From NCBI GenBank assembly GCA_947167455.1, contig CAMVIB010000001.1, forward strand, positions 51,836 to 115,835: a DNA stretch of 64,000 nt, read 5' to 3'. A program made the translations under genes and the position numbers. The stretch comes from an uncultured Prevotellaceae bacterium (GTDB taxonomy: Bacteria; Bacteroidota; Bacteroidia; Bacteroidales; Bacteroidaceae). The notes under the pieces are model-generated. The model had not been told where the DNA came from. It did no database searches and worked only from the letters and a program-made list of their open reading frames with translations. Shown in pieces: positions 34,972-42,230 of this stretch (position 1 is the first letter of the stretch; each line of letters opens with the position of its first letter).

Positions 34972-35690
34972 TGTGCTTCCTCCCCTGTTTCAGATTCAAC
35001 GAAGATGGTGTCGCGCTCGCGGCTCAAGCGCAACCCTTCGAACTCATCAAGCGTAGTGAGGAATGAGTCGATGGGCTGGCTGTCGTCCCAAGTGGTATAG
35101 AAATGCAGGGCGCGCAGGCTGCTGTCACGGAAGCATACGGCGTGGTGGTAGTGGGTAGCCACCACAGAGAGTATGCTGTCCAGACGCATGTCGTTGAAGG
35201 AAACAGGAAGCACCCCCTCCCGCTCCCCGTCAAGGCGTGGAGTGGTCGCCTCTGCGGATTTGGGGGCATTGGCTTTTGGGGATATGAAGCGAGGGACGAA
35301 CGCCCAAGCCAGGCCGCCGAGAAAGACGGCGGTGAGGAGGACGGCGGCGATCTTCTTAAGTGAAAAGTGAAAAGTGAAAGAGTGAACTTTCGAAGCAGCG
35401 AGAGCAATCAAGCTCGCTTGAATTGCCGAGTCGTGACGAAAGTTCACTCTTTCACTTTTCACTCTTTCACTATTCACTTTCATCACTTTCTCCCATTCCT
35501 CTTCTATCTCATCGTCCGTCAGTGCCGCGTCGGCCCGTGCCGCGTCGGTGGCGCCTTTTGTCAGAGCCATCAGCGTGTAGAGCTGCCTGCATTCGTCATC
35601 ACTGAGGATGTCGCACCATTGCTCGTCGGTGTATAGCTCCGGCTGCTCCATCATCCGCAGCAGGAGGTCGGTCTTAGGTTCGTTGTTCAT
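34968..35690 (-). CDS. FecR/DUF4974-like membrane regulator (putative anti-sigma) with an internal insertion
   Basis: A 240-residue protein overlapping the sigma gene upstream and the barrel gene downstream by 4 bp each. Residues 1-70 are cytoplasmic and acidic. A helix at about 110-130 (KIAAVLLTAVFLGGLAWAFV) crosses the membrane. The C-terminal ~70 residues (VSFNDMRLDSILSVVATHYH, then HAVCFRDSSLRALHFYTTWD) match the DUF4974/STN-like fold that ends FecR-type anti-sigma factors. The FecR core domain itself is missing. Residues ~76-112 (NSERVKSERVNFRHD ... KVHSFTFHFS) come from a large perfect inverted repeat inserted in frame just before the membrane helix. Confidence 0.72.
   Translation of the reverse strand: MNNEPKTDLLLRMMEQPELYTDEQWCDILSDDECRQLYTLMALTKGATDAARADAALTDDEIEEEWEKVMKVNSERVKSERVNFRHDSAIQASLIALAASKVHSFTFHFSLKKIAAVLLTAVFLGGLAWAFVPRFISPKANAPKSAEATTPRLDGEREGVLPVSFNDMRLDSILSVVATHYHHAVCFRDSSLRALHFYTTWDDSQPIDSFLTTLDEFEGLRLSRERDTIFVESETGEEAQ
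35367..35462. repeat. Perfect 26-bp inverted repeat inside the putative anti-sigma gene
   Basis: Arms 35367-35392 and 35437-35462 are exactly complementary. The 44-nt loop holds a second imperfect palindrome (GCAATCAAGC against GCTTGAATTGC). Outside the arms are further GTGAAAAGTGAAA direct repeats. The whole is translated in frame. Confidence 0.85.
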
Positions 35691-36187
35691 ATCTCGTTAT
35701 TATTAAGGTGTTGACGTAATTGCTTCATAGCTCGCCGCAGGTGCTTATACACAGTTGTCTGGCTGGTGCCCAGCAGGAGTGCAATTTCTCGGAAGGTCTT
35801 CTTCTGCTCGAAGTGCAACCTCACGACCTGCTCGCACACGGGCGGCTGCAGCCTCGCGATGCCCTGTTCCAGGAGCCGTGCCTCGCGGCCAAGCTGTTCC
35901 GCACTCTTCGTCTCGCCCTCCAGCTCCAGGAGGTAGAGCCGACGTATGCGTTGCTGGACGGAGCGGTTGCGCATCATGTTCAGGCACCGGTTGCGCACCG
36001 CCGCGAGCAGATAGCTGCCGCCCTCGGTGCGCCCGGCCTCCATCATCCGCGCGAACACCTCGCCCACCACGTCCTTGCTCTCTGCCTCATCGTGCAGGAG
36101 CGTCATGGCCAGGCGGAACATCGGGCGGTAGTGCTCGCGGAACAGCTCTTCGTATGTCGCTTTGTCTCTCATACACCTTAATAACAC
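35687..36187 (-). CDS. ECF-type RNA polymerase sigma factor (second of the cluster)
   Basis: A 166-residue sigma factor. Region 2 lies near residues 12-60 (ELFREHYRPMFRLAMTLLHD, then EAESKDVVGEVFARM). Region 4 lies at 105-160 (QPPVCEQVVRLHFEQKKTFR, then EIALLLGTSQTTVYKHLRRA). The start may be the first Met or the Met five codons on (MRDKATYEELF). Its stop overlaps the regulator gene by 4 bp. It is the head of the operon sigma - regulator - barrel D - barrel C, and probably activates it. A degraded copy of this sigma type is present at 19382-19477. Confidence 0.88.
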   Translation of the reverse strand: MLLRCMRDKATYEELFREHYRPMFRLAMTLLHDEAESKDVVGEVFARMMEAGRTEGGSYLLAAVRNRCLNMMRNRSVQQRIRRLYLLELEGETKSAEQLGREARLLEQGIARLQPPVCEQVVRLHFEQKKTFREIALLLGTSQTTVYKHLRRAMKQLRQHLNNNEI

Positions 36188-36234
36188 ATGAATCGCCGTT
36201 TGCTAAACCCTTTGCGAAAGGAAAATGCAAAAAG

Positions 36235-36268
36235 GTTCAGCGGATTTTTCAGTTCAGCGGATTTCTCA
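36235..36268. repeat. 17-bp tandem repeat upstream of the sigma gene
   Basis: GTTCAGCGGATTTTTCA and GTTCAGCGGATTTCTCA stand head to tail between era and the sigma gene, about 50-80 bp upstream of the sigma start. Could be a regulator-binding site. Confidence 0.5.
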
Positions 36269-36360
36269 GTTTGGTAAAGCTAGAACTAATCAAGAATAAA
36301 GCCCCGCCCCGCCGTTGCGGCGAGGTGGAGCTGATGGTGTGTTGCCTGTGAGAAGAGCTC

Positions 36361-37251
36361 TTATTCGAGGTTGTAGCCAAACTGCTTCATGGCACGGTCG
36401 CTGCTTCGCCAGTCCTTATCGACCTTGACGAAGCACTGTAGGAATATCTTCTTGTCGAAGAAGCGTTCGAGTTCCTTGCGTGCCTCTGTAGAGACGCGTT
36501 TGAGTGCCACACCTTGGTGGCCGATGATGATGCCTTTCTGGCTGTCGCGCTCTACGTAGATCACAGCCTCGATGTGTATGATGTCACGACTTTCCTTGAA
36601 TTTCTCCACGGCCACCTCCACGGAGTAGGGAATCTCTTTGTCGTAGTAGAGCAAGATCTTCTCGCGAATAATCTCAGTGACGAAGAATCGTGCCGGCTTG
36701 TCGGTCCAAGCGTCCTTGTCGAAATAAGCCGGCGACTCGGGCAGCAGCTCCTTGATGCGGCTTAGCACCTGCTCTACGCCGAACTTGTGTAGGGCCGATA
36801 TGGGGTAAATCTCAGCCTTTGGCAGCACCTCGTGCCACTGCTCCACCTTGGCGGCGAGAGCGGCGTTGGTGTTGCCTTCGGTGAGGTCGATCTTGTTGAT
36901 GAGCAGCAAAATCGGCACCTGCATGTGCTGCACCTTCTGTAGGAAGTCGGCATTCTTGTCGGGCGTCTCCACCATGTCTGTGACATAGAGCAGCACATCG
37001 GCATCTTGCAGTGCGCTCTCCGAGAACTGCAGCATCTGCTCTTGCAGCTTGTAGTTGGGCTTCAGCACTCCTGGCGTGTCAGAGAAGCAAATCTGCATGT
37101 CCTCGGTGTTTAGGATGCCCATTATGCGGTGGCGTGTGGTCTGCGCCTTGAAGGTGGCAATGCTTATCCTCTCGCCCACGAGCAGGTTCATGAGCGTACT
37201 CTTACCCACGTTGGGGTTGCCGACGATGTTTACGAAACCGGACTTGTGCAT
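36361..37251 (-). CDS. era: GTPase Era
   Basis: A 296-residue ribosome-assembly GTPase that binds the 3' end of 16S rRNA during 30S maturation. The GTPase domain has GNPNVGKST (about 12-20), DTPG near 58-61 and NKID near 120. The C-terminal KH domain is intact (RDSQKGIIIGHQGVALKRVS). Length is normal. It is the last gene of the yceD-rpmF-fabH-era run, 18 bp after fabH. Confidence 0.97.
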   Translation of the reverse strand: MHKSGFVNIVGNPNVGKSTLMNLLVGERISIATFKAQTTRHRIMGILNTEDMQICFSDTPGVLKPNYKLQEQMLQFSESALQDADVLLYVTDMVETPDKNADFLQKVQHMQVPILLLINKIDLTEGNTNAALAAKVEQWHEVLPKAEIYPISALHKFGVEQVLSRIKELLPESPAYFDKDAWTDKPARFFVTEIIREKILLYYDKEIPYSVEVAVEKFKESRDIIHIEAVIYVERDSQKGIIIGHQGVALKRVSTEARKELERFFDKKIFLQCFVKVDKDWRSSDRAMKQFGYNLE

Positions 37252-37269
37252 GTGTCAGCGTCTGTGAGC

Positions 37270-38271
37270 TCACTTCTTAGGGTCGTAGCCCCACTTCATG
37301 TATGCCGCTCCCCATGCGAAGCCGGCGCCGAAGGATGTGAAAATGATGTTGTCACCCTTGTGCAGTTGTCGCTCAAAGTCCCAGAGCACGAGCGGCAGTG
37401 TGCCGCTCGACGTGTTGCCGTAGCGGTGTATGTTCACCAGCACCTTGTCCATCGGCACTTCGAGTCGTTTTGCCACGGCCTCGATGATGCGTATGTTGGC
37501 CTGATGTGGTATCACCCAGCTGATGTTGTCGTTGTTGAGGGCGTTGCGCTCTGCTATGAGTGCGCACGAGTCGCTCATGTTCGTGACGGCGAACTTGAAC
37601 ACCGTCCGTCCCTCCTGATGAACATAGTGGAGTCGGTGCTCGAGTGTGAAATATGACGGTGGTGCCACGGAGCCTCCGGCTTTCTGCACGAGGAATGGCA
37701 GACCCTGCCCGTCGGTACGCAGGTATGCGTCTTGCCACCCGAGGTCCTCGGTCGTAGGTTCCACCATCACCGCTGCCGCTCCGTCGCCGAAGATGGGTGA
37801 TGTCTGTCTGTCGGTGAAATCGAGAATGCTTGACATCTTGTCGCCACCGATCACCACGACCTTCTTGTAGCGCCCGCACTCCACCATGCATGCTGCCTGG
37901 TTCATGGCATAGAGCCATCCTGAACATGCCGCCTGCATGTCGAAGGCATGAGCGTTGGTCATGCCCAGCTTGCCGATGACGATGCTCGCCGTCGATGGGA
38001 AGTGGTAGTCGGGAGTCGTGGTGGCGCAGAGCACGGCGTCCACGTCGAGGGGGGCGGTGCCTGTGCGTTCGAGCAGCTGTCGCACAGCCTTGCGTGCCAT
38101 GTAGCTCGTGCCGAGGCCCTCCTCGTTGAGTATGCGCCGTTCCTTGATGCCGATGCGCGTCATGATCCACTCATCGTTGGTGTCGCACATCTGGCCTATC
38201 TCGTCGTTGGTGAGCACGTAATCGGGCACGAAGCCCCCAACGCCGGTGATAACAGCATGAAGCTTTTCCAT
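37270..38271 (-). CDS. fabH: 3-oxoacyl-[acyl-carrier-protein] synthase III (FabH)
   Basis: A 333-residue thiolase-fold enzyme that condenses acetyl-CoA or branched acyl-CoA with malonyl-ACP to begin fatty acid synthesis. The catalytic triad is visible: Cys at about residue 116 ([14 protein letters not shown]), His in [13 protein letters not shown] and Asn in [14 protein letters not shown]. Length and motifs are standard. It sits between rpmF and era, a common arrangement tying lipid synthesis to ribosome production. Confidence 0.96.
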   Translation of the reverse strand: MEKLHAVITGVGGFVPDYVLTNDEIGQMCDTNDEWIMTRIGIKERRILNEEGLGTSYMARKAVRQLLERTGTAPLDVDAVLCATTTPDYHFPSTASIVIGKLGMTNAHAFDMQAACSGWLYAMNQAACMVECGRYKKVVVIGGDKMSSILDFTDRQTSPIFGDGAAAVMVEPTTEDLGWQDAYLRTDGQGLPFLVQKAGGSVAPPSYFTLEHRLHYVHQEGRTVFKFAVTNMSDSCALIAERNALNNDNISWVIPHQANIRIIEAVAKRLEVPMDKVLVNIHRYGNTSSGTLPLVLWDFERQLHKGDNIIFTSFGAGFAWGAAYMKWGYDPKK

Positions 38272-38301
38272 AGTTGTTTACTAAAAAAAACTCGCAACCC
38301 A

Positions 38302-38389
38302 CAATCCACAACTCATGACGAGCCATGACGCTGTCTCGCAGGGAGTCAGTCTGTCAGTGCCAGTGAGATTATGAATAGACTGTGGATTG
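38302..38389. repeat. Inverted repeat between fabH and rpmF
   Basis: CAATCCACA (38302-38310) pairs with TGTGGATTG (38381-38389), with looser pairing outside. It could act as an internal attenuator between rpmF and fabH. No T-run. Confidence 0.35.
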
Positions 38390-38414
38390 CGAATTGCAAA
38401 GTGTGACGTGAGAG

Positions 38415-38597
38415 TTACGCTTCCTCCTTCTCGATAGCTACCTTTCCGCGATAGTAACCACATGCGGGGCATACGGTGTGGTAGATGTGGAACTCGCCGC
38501 AGTTGGGGCATACTGCGAGTGCAGGTGCCACGGCCTTGTCATGAGTGCGACGTTTGAGGGTGCGTGTCTTGGATTGTCTTCTTTTAGGATGTGCCAT
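38415..38597 (-). CDS. rpmF: 50S ribosomal protein L32
   Basis: A 60-residue basic protein beginning MAHPKRRQSKTRTLKRRTHD, the universal L32 start. It keeps the zinc-ribbon cysteines (CPNCGEFHIYHTVCPACG), so it is the zinc-binding C+ form. It lies downstream of yceD as in most bacteria. Confidence 0.98.
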   Translation of the reverse strand: MAHPKRRQSKTRTLKRRTHDKAVAPALAVCPNCGEFHIYHTVCPACGYYRGKVAIEKEEA

Positions 38598-38683
38598 TGT
38601 TATTTACGTTTATTTTTTATTATATGTATGTTCTTGTTACCGTCTATGTGCATGCGTGTCTGCATGCAGGTTTTGCTGTCGGC

Positions 38684-39220
38684 TCATGCTCCCTTGTCGT
38701 CGAAGAGCCCTTTCAGTGTTGCGAAGGGGTTGTCGGCGTTGGTGTCGGCGTGCATGTCGCCGGCCTCGGCGTATGCCGAATGTCGTGTCAGCAACTTTGC
38801 CATGTCGTCGCTGCACTGTCCTTCGGGGTGGACGTGATGTATTGGCACCGCCAGTGCAATGACCTCATAGAGGTTCCATGCCACGTCGAGGGTGGCATCG
38901 TCGGCAGGAACGGTGATGACGTCGCCGTCGTCGTTGCGTTCTGTGCCGAGCCTCACCTCCAGCACCTGCCTGGTGTGTATGGGCTGGCGCATCGGTTCGA
39001 GGCATCTGTCGCATGGCACGCTGACTTCGCCGGTGACTGCGAATTCGAGCTTAAAGGTTGCCGACGCCCTTGTAACCCGTAGCGTGGCGTCGAGTTCTCC
39101 CTGCTCTATCAGCTGCTCATCAAGGGCTGCAAAGAATGTGTCGTCGAGATGCCAGCGACACCCCTCGGCATCGTCTGCCATGCGGCACAAATCTATCTCA
39201 TAGCGGCTTGATGTCTCCAT
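38684..39220 (-). CDS. YceD/DUF177 family protein
   Basis: The start at 39220 (METSSRYEIDLCRMADDAEG) gives 178 residues. The DUF177 core is visible: FKLEFAVTGEVSVPCDRCLE followed by PMRQPIHTRQVLEVRLG, with the conserved CxRCL motif. The family is almost always upstream of rpmF and has been linked to 23S rRNA or ribosome assembly. A longer frame to 39241 would begin upstream of the promoter box, so it is rejected. Confidence 0.88.
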   Translation of the reverse strand: METSSRYEIDLCRMADDAEGCRWHLDDTFFAALDEQLIEQGELDATLRVTRASATFKLEFAVTGEVSVPCDRCLEPMRQPIHTRQVLEVRLGTERNDDGDVITVPADDATLDVAWNLYEVIALAVPIHHVHPEGQCSDDMAKLLTRHSAYAEAGDMHADTNADNPFATLKGLFDDKGA

Positions 39221-39228
39221 ACGGGCTG

Positions 39229-39236
39229 CAAAGTTA
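39229..39236 (-). promoter_or_regulatory. -7 promoter box for the yceD-rpmF-fabH-era run
   Basis: The minus strand reads TAACTTTG only 8 nt before the yceD ATG, so the mRNA would be leaderless or nearly so. Confidence 0.55.
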
Positions 39237-39334
39237 CGCAAAAGTTGAGAGCCAAAGGGGTTGTGGACACGGTTTTGTGCTTATATTTTAGATTTTTTAA
39301 GGATTGAGGCCTCGTTTGGCATGTCCTTGCGTCA

Positions 39335-40540
39335 TTATTTGCGCAGTTCGATGCGGAAAGTTGTGCCTCGCCCGAGTTCCGACTGCTTGACGAAGATGCG
39401 CCCCCGGTGGTATTCTTCGATGATGCGTTTGGCCAGCGACAGGCCGAGTCCCCAGCCCCGTTGCTTGGTGGTGAAGCCCGGCTGGAAGACACTGCTGAAG
39501 TGGTTCTTGGCGATGCCCTTGCCGGTGTCTTGCACCTCCACGACATAGCGCATTGCCTCCTCGGTGGCGCTGATGGTGATGGTGCCGGCGCCGTCCATGG
39601 CATCGATGGCGTTCTTGCAGAGGTTCTCCACCACCCACTCGAAGAGCGGCGCCGAGAGGCTGGCGTAGATGGGCTGCTGCGGCAGACGCGTGATGATGTT
39701 GACGCGGTTGCTGGCGCGACGCCCTATGTACTCGGCCACGTGATGTATGACCTCGTTGATGTTCTCGGGCTTCAGCTCGGGCAGGGAACCTATCTTCGAG
39801 AAGCGCTCGGCTATCATCTGCAGGCGTCGCACGTCCTTGTCGAGCTCGGGCAGCAGCTCGTCGTCGGGGTATGTCTCGCGCAGCACTTCCGTCCATGCCA
39901 TGAGCGAGCTGATGGGGGTGCCGAGCTGGTGGGCCGTCTCCTTGGACAGACCCACCCACACCTTGTTCTGCTCGGCGCGCTTGCTGCTGAGCAGCGCGAA
40001 GATGGCCACTACGGCAAACACCAGCACGATGCCGAGCTGTATGTAGGGGTATGCCGCCAGACGCTTGATCATGATGCTTTCGTCGTAGCAGATGTCGAGG
40101 AACTCGGAGCCTCCAAGATCCAGACGCACCACGTGGCCGTCGGACTTCATGCTCTTGGCCTTACGCAGCAGGGTCGCCGTGGAGTCGGCCGCCGTGTTGG
40201 CATCGATGTCAATGTTGCGGAACGTCTGCACATGCCCCTCACTGTCGATGACGACGACGGGTATGGTGTTGTTGCCGTTGATGACGGTGAGCACGAGTGC
40301 CAGGTCTGTCTGTTCGTCGGCCTGGTTGAGCGACCGCATGGCCTCGGCCCATATCTCCATACGCGTCCGCTCCTCACGCTGAAGGTCACGCACGAGGAAA
40401 TGCGACCACGTCAGCGACACGGCGCAGATGACTGCCGCTGCCGCGACGAGCAGTATTTTGACTTGGCGTATGCGGTCTGTCCACTGCATATAGGTGAAAT
40501 ATGTTGGTTTTTTCTTAAAGAAACGAAATAAGGTGCGCAT
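39335..40540 (-). CDS. Membrane sensor histidine kinase
   Basis: A 401-residue two-component kinase. Two membrane helices at about 28-46 and 167-185 enclose a ~120-residue periplasmic sensor. The H box is GLSKETAHQLGTPISSLMAW with the phospho-acceptor His near 204. The N box (ENLCKNAIDAMDGAG), the G1 box (DTGKGIAKNHFSSVF) and the G2 box (GWGLGLSLAKRI) are intact. There is no HAMP or receiver domain. No response regulator is adjacent, so it is an orphan here and the signal is unknown. It is transcribed away from the lipoprotein gene that starts 40 bp upstream. Confidence 0.9.
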   Translation of the reverse strand: MRTLFRFFKKKPTYFTYMQWTDRIRQVKILLVAAAAVICAVSLTWSHFLVRDLQREERTRMEIWAEAMRSLNQADEQTDLALVLTVINGNNTIPVVVIDSEGHVQTFRNIDIDANTAADSTATLLRKAKSMKSDGHVVRLDLGGSEFLDICYDESIMIKRLAAYPYIQLGIVLVFAVVAIFALLSSKRAEQNKVWVGLSKETAHQLGTPISSLMAWTEVLRETYPDDELLPELDKDVRRLQMIAERFSKIGSLPELKPENINEVIHHVAEYIGRRASNRVNIITRLPQQPIYASLSAPLFEWVVENLCKNAIDAMDGAGTITISATEEAMRYVVEVQDTGKGIAKNHFSSVFQPGFTTKQRGWGLGLSLAKRIIEEYHRGRIFVKQSELGRGTTFRIELRK

Positions 40541-40579
40541 TTAGTGTGTCGTTTCGTGAAAAATACTTACCTTCGCGCC

Positions 40580-41863
40580 ATGAAACGGTTTTTTCGACAC
40601 ATTATATATATATATAGCGGTGCCGCAACATGTATCTGTGTTTGCATGGCGGTGCTGGCGATGTTGCTCAGCCTGAGCGCCTGCGACAAGAATGACAGTC
40701 CCACTCCCGAGCCCGTGGTTCAGCCCGGCGAGCCCGGGGTGGTGTTCAACAACACCCTCATTGTATATATGGCCGGCGAGAACAGCCTTGTGCGTTTCGT
40801 GGATGCCGACTCCCTCGAAATAGCCCGTGGCGCCATGCGGCTGCCCGACAGCGCACGCGTGGTGGTGTTCATCGACGATGCCAAAAGCTCTCGTATCTGC
40901 GTGGCCACAAAGAAGGCACCGCTACAGACGGTGCGCACCTTCCCGCGTAACATCACCTCCACCGACAGCACCGAGATGCTCGGGGTCCTCAACGAGATTT
41001 TCACAACCTATCCTGCGCGCCGCTATGGCCTGACGTTCTGGAGCCATGCCTCAGGATGGGTGCTGCACCAGAACCCATCGCAGGTGCGACGCCGAAGCTA
41101 TGGTATCGACAACGGCAAGCGCGACCGCTACTCCAATAACGGCATCGAGATGGAAATCACCACCTTGGCTGGAGTGCTGCAGCATCTGCCCCACACCGAC
41201 TACATACTCTTCGATGCATGCTTCATGCAATGCGTAGAAGTGGCCTACGAGCTTCGTCACGTCACTGACTGGGTTATTGGCTCGCCGGCCGAGATTCCTG
41301 GCGACGGTGCACCTTATCAGTTGATGCTCCCGCTGATGTGCGCCAAGACGCCCGACGTCGGGGCTATAGCACACTGCTATCACGACTACTATAACTCCGG
41401 TGTGGGCCACGACACATACTACGGCGTCGTGCTCTCGACCATACGCACCGATAAGCTCGATGCCCTGGCGGCAGCCACGAAGCCGCACATCGTGGCTCTC
41501 TATGGCGACCGCCATGAGGCTCTGCTCGACGACGTGCAGCGCTACTGTCCGCGCGACGACGACAGCTACTACACTGAGTACTACGACCTTGCCAGCCTCA
41601 TGTACAGAAACCTCGCCGCCGACGACTATGTCCAGTGGCGCACGGTCTTCGACACTGCTGTGCCGCACGTCTTGTGCTCGGAAAATTGGTACACGGCGCT
41701 TCAGGGTTCCAGCCACATGCTTACCGTCGATGATGCCGCGCACACCGGAGCCGTGTCGATGTTCACGCCAGGAGTGAACTTCGACGACCGACGCCATTGG
41801 AACGACACCTACCACATGTTCGCATGGTACCGGGGCGCAGGCTTCGACCAGACAGGCTGGTAG
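40580..41863 (+). CDS. Clostripain (C11) family cysteine peptidase, lipoprotein
   Basis: Chosen start 40580 gives 427 residues with a lipoprotein signal (AVLAMLLSLSAC; the Cys is the lipid site), so the protein is anchored in the envelope. The C11 fold is recognised from NTLIVYMAGENSL, the catalytic His in LTFWSHASGWVL and the catalytic Cys in DYILFDACFMQCVEVAYELR, followed by IGSPAEIPGDGAPY. These enzymes cleave after basic residues, and commensal homologues self-activate. The Met 12 codons upstream would precede the predicted promoter (TACCTTCG near 40569) and is rejected. It faces the histidine kinase gene divergently. Confidence 0.88.
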   Translation: MKRFFRHIIYIYSGAATCICVCMAVLAMLLSLSACDKNDSPTPEPVVQPGEPGVVFNNTLIVYMAGENSLVRFVDADSLEIARGAMRLPDSARVVVFIDDAKSSRICVATKKAPLQTVRTFPRNITSTDSTEMLGVLNEIFTTYPARRYGLTFWSHASGWVLHQNPSQVRRRSYGIDNGKRDRYSNNGIEMEITTLAGVLQHLPHTDYILFDACFMQCVEVAYELRHVTDWVIGSPAEIPGDGAPYQLMLPLMCAKTPDVGAIAHCYHDYYNSGVGHDTYYGVVLSTIRTDKLDALAAATKPHIVALYGDRHEALLDDVQRYCPRDDDSYYTEYYDLASLMYRNLAADDYVQWRTVFDTAVPHVLCSENWYTALQGSSHMLTVDDAAHTGAVSMFTPGVNFDDRRHWNDTYHMFAWYRGAGFDQTGW

Positions 41864-41922
41864 TCCCCGCCGCACACAACCGCCACCGATTAGTAAAACC
41901 TCAACATCAACACATTCCACAA

Positions 41923-42198
41923 TTGTCTTCACGCAACCATTTCTTCAAACCATATTTCACTGAGCAGGAGCGCGACGAGCTCTGCCTCTGGTTCAAGGAA
42001 CATATCGACGAGCTGCCCAAGAGCATGCTCATCGACAAGGCCATCGCTGCCAACGACCTGCCGGCCACCGTGCGCAACATGGTCAACGTGCTGGAACGGC
42101 GTGACCTCTCGCGCCAGTCCACCTTCAGCGGCTACATGTCGCTGCTCATGACCATACGCGAGCTGGTGGAGCATCCCGAGCTGAGACCTACGCTGTAA
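41923..42198 (+). CDS. Small conserved protein of unknown function
   Basis: A 91-residue protein beginning at a TTG (SSRNHFFKPYFTEQERDELC, then LWFKEHIDELPKSM). It is mostly helical and charged, with no signal or membrane segment. The conserved-looking opening 'KPYFTEQERDEL..WF' followed by a short hydrophobic C-terminus (YMSLLMTIRELVEH) suggests a compact helical bundle. The longer frame back to 41797 overlaps the peptidase gene and is not credible. It lies 32 bp before the aminopeptidase. Function unknown. Confidence 0.6.
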   Translation: MSSRNHFFKPYFTEQERDELCLWFKEHIDELPKSMLIDKAIAANDLPATVRNMVNVLERRDLSRQSTFSGYMSLLMTIRELVEHPELRPTL

Positions 42199-42230
42199 TC
42201 CAACCAAACCCTATAATCATATATTTGCCT

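Noticed and set aside
19587..36187. Polysaccharide utilisation locus
   Set aside because: No SusD lipoprotein and no carbohydrate enzymes are present; the barrels are not standard SusC order.
41797..41922. N-terminal extension of the 91-residue protein
   Set aside because: It overlaps the end of the peptidase gene in another frame and reads as Arg/His/Pro-rich noise.
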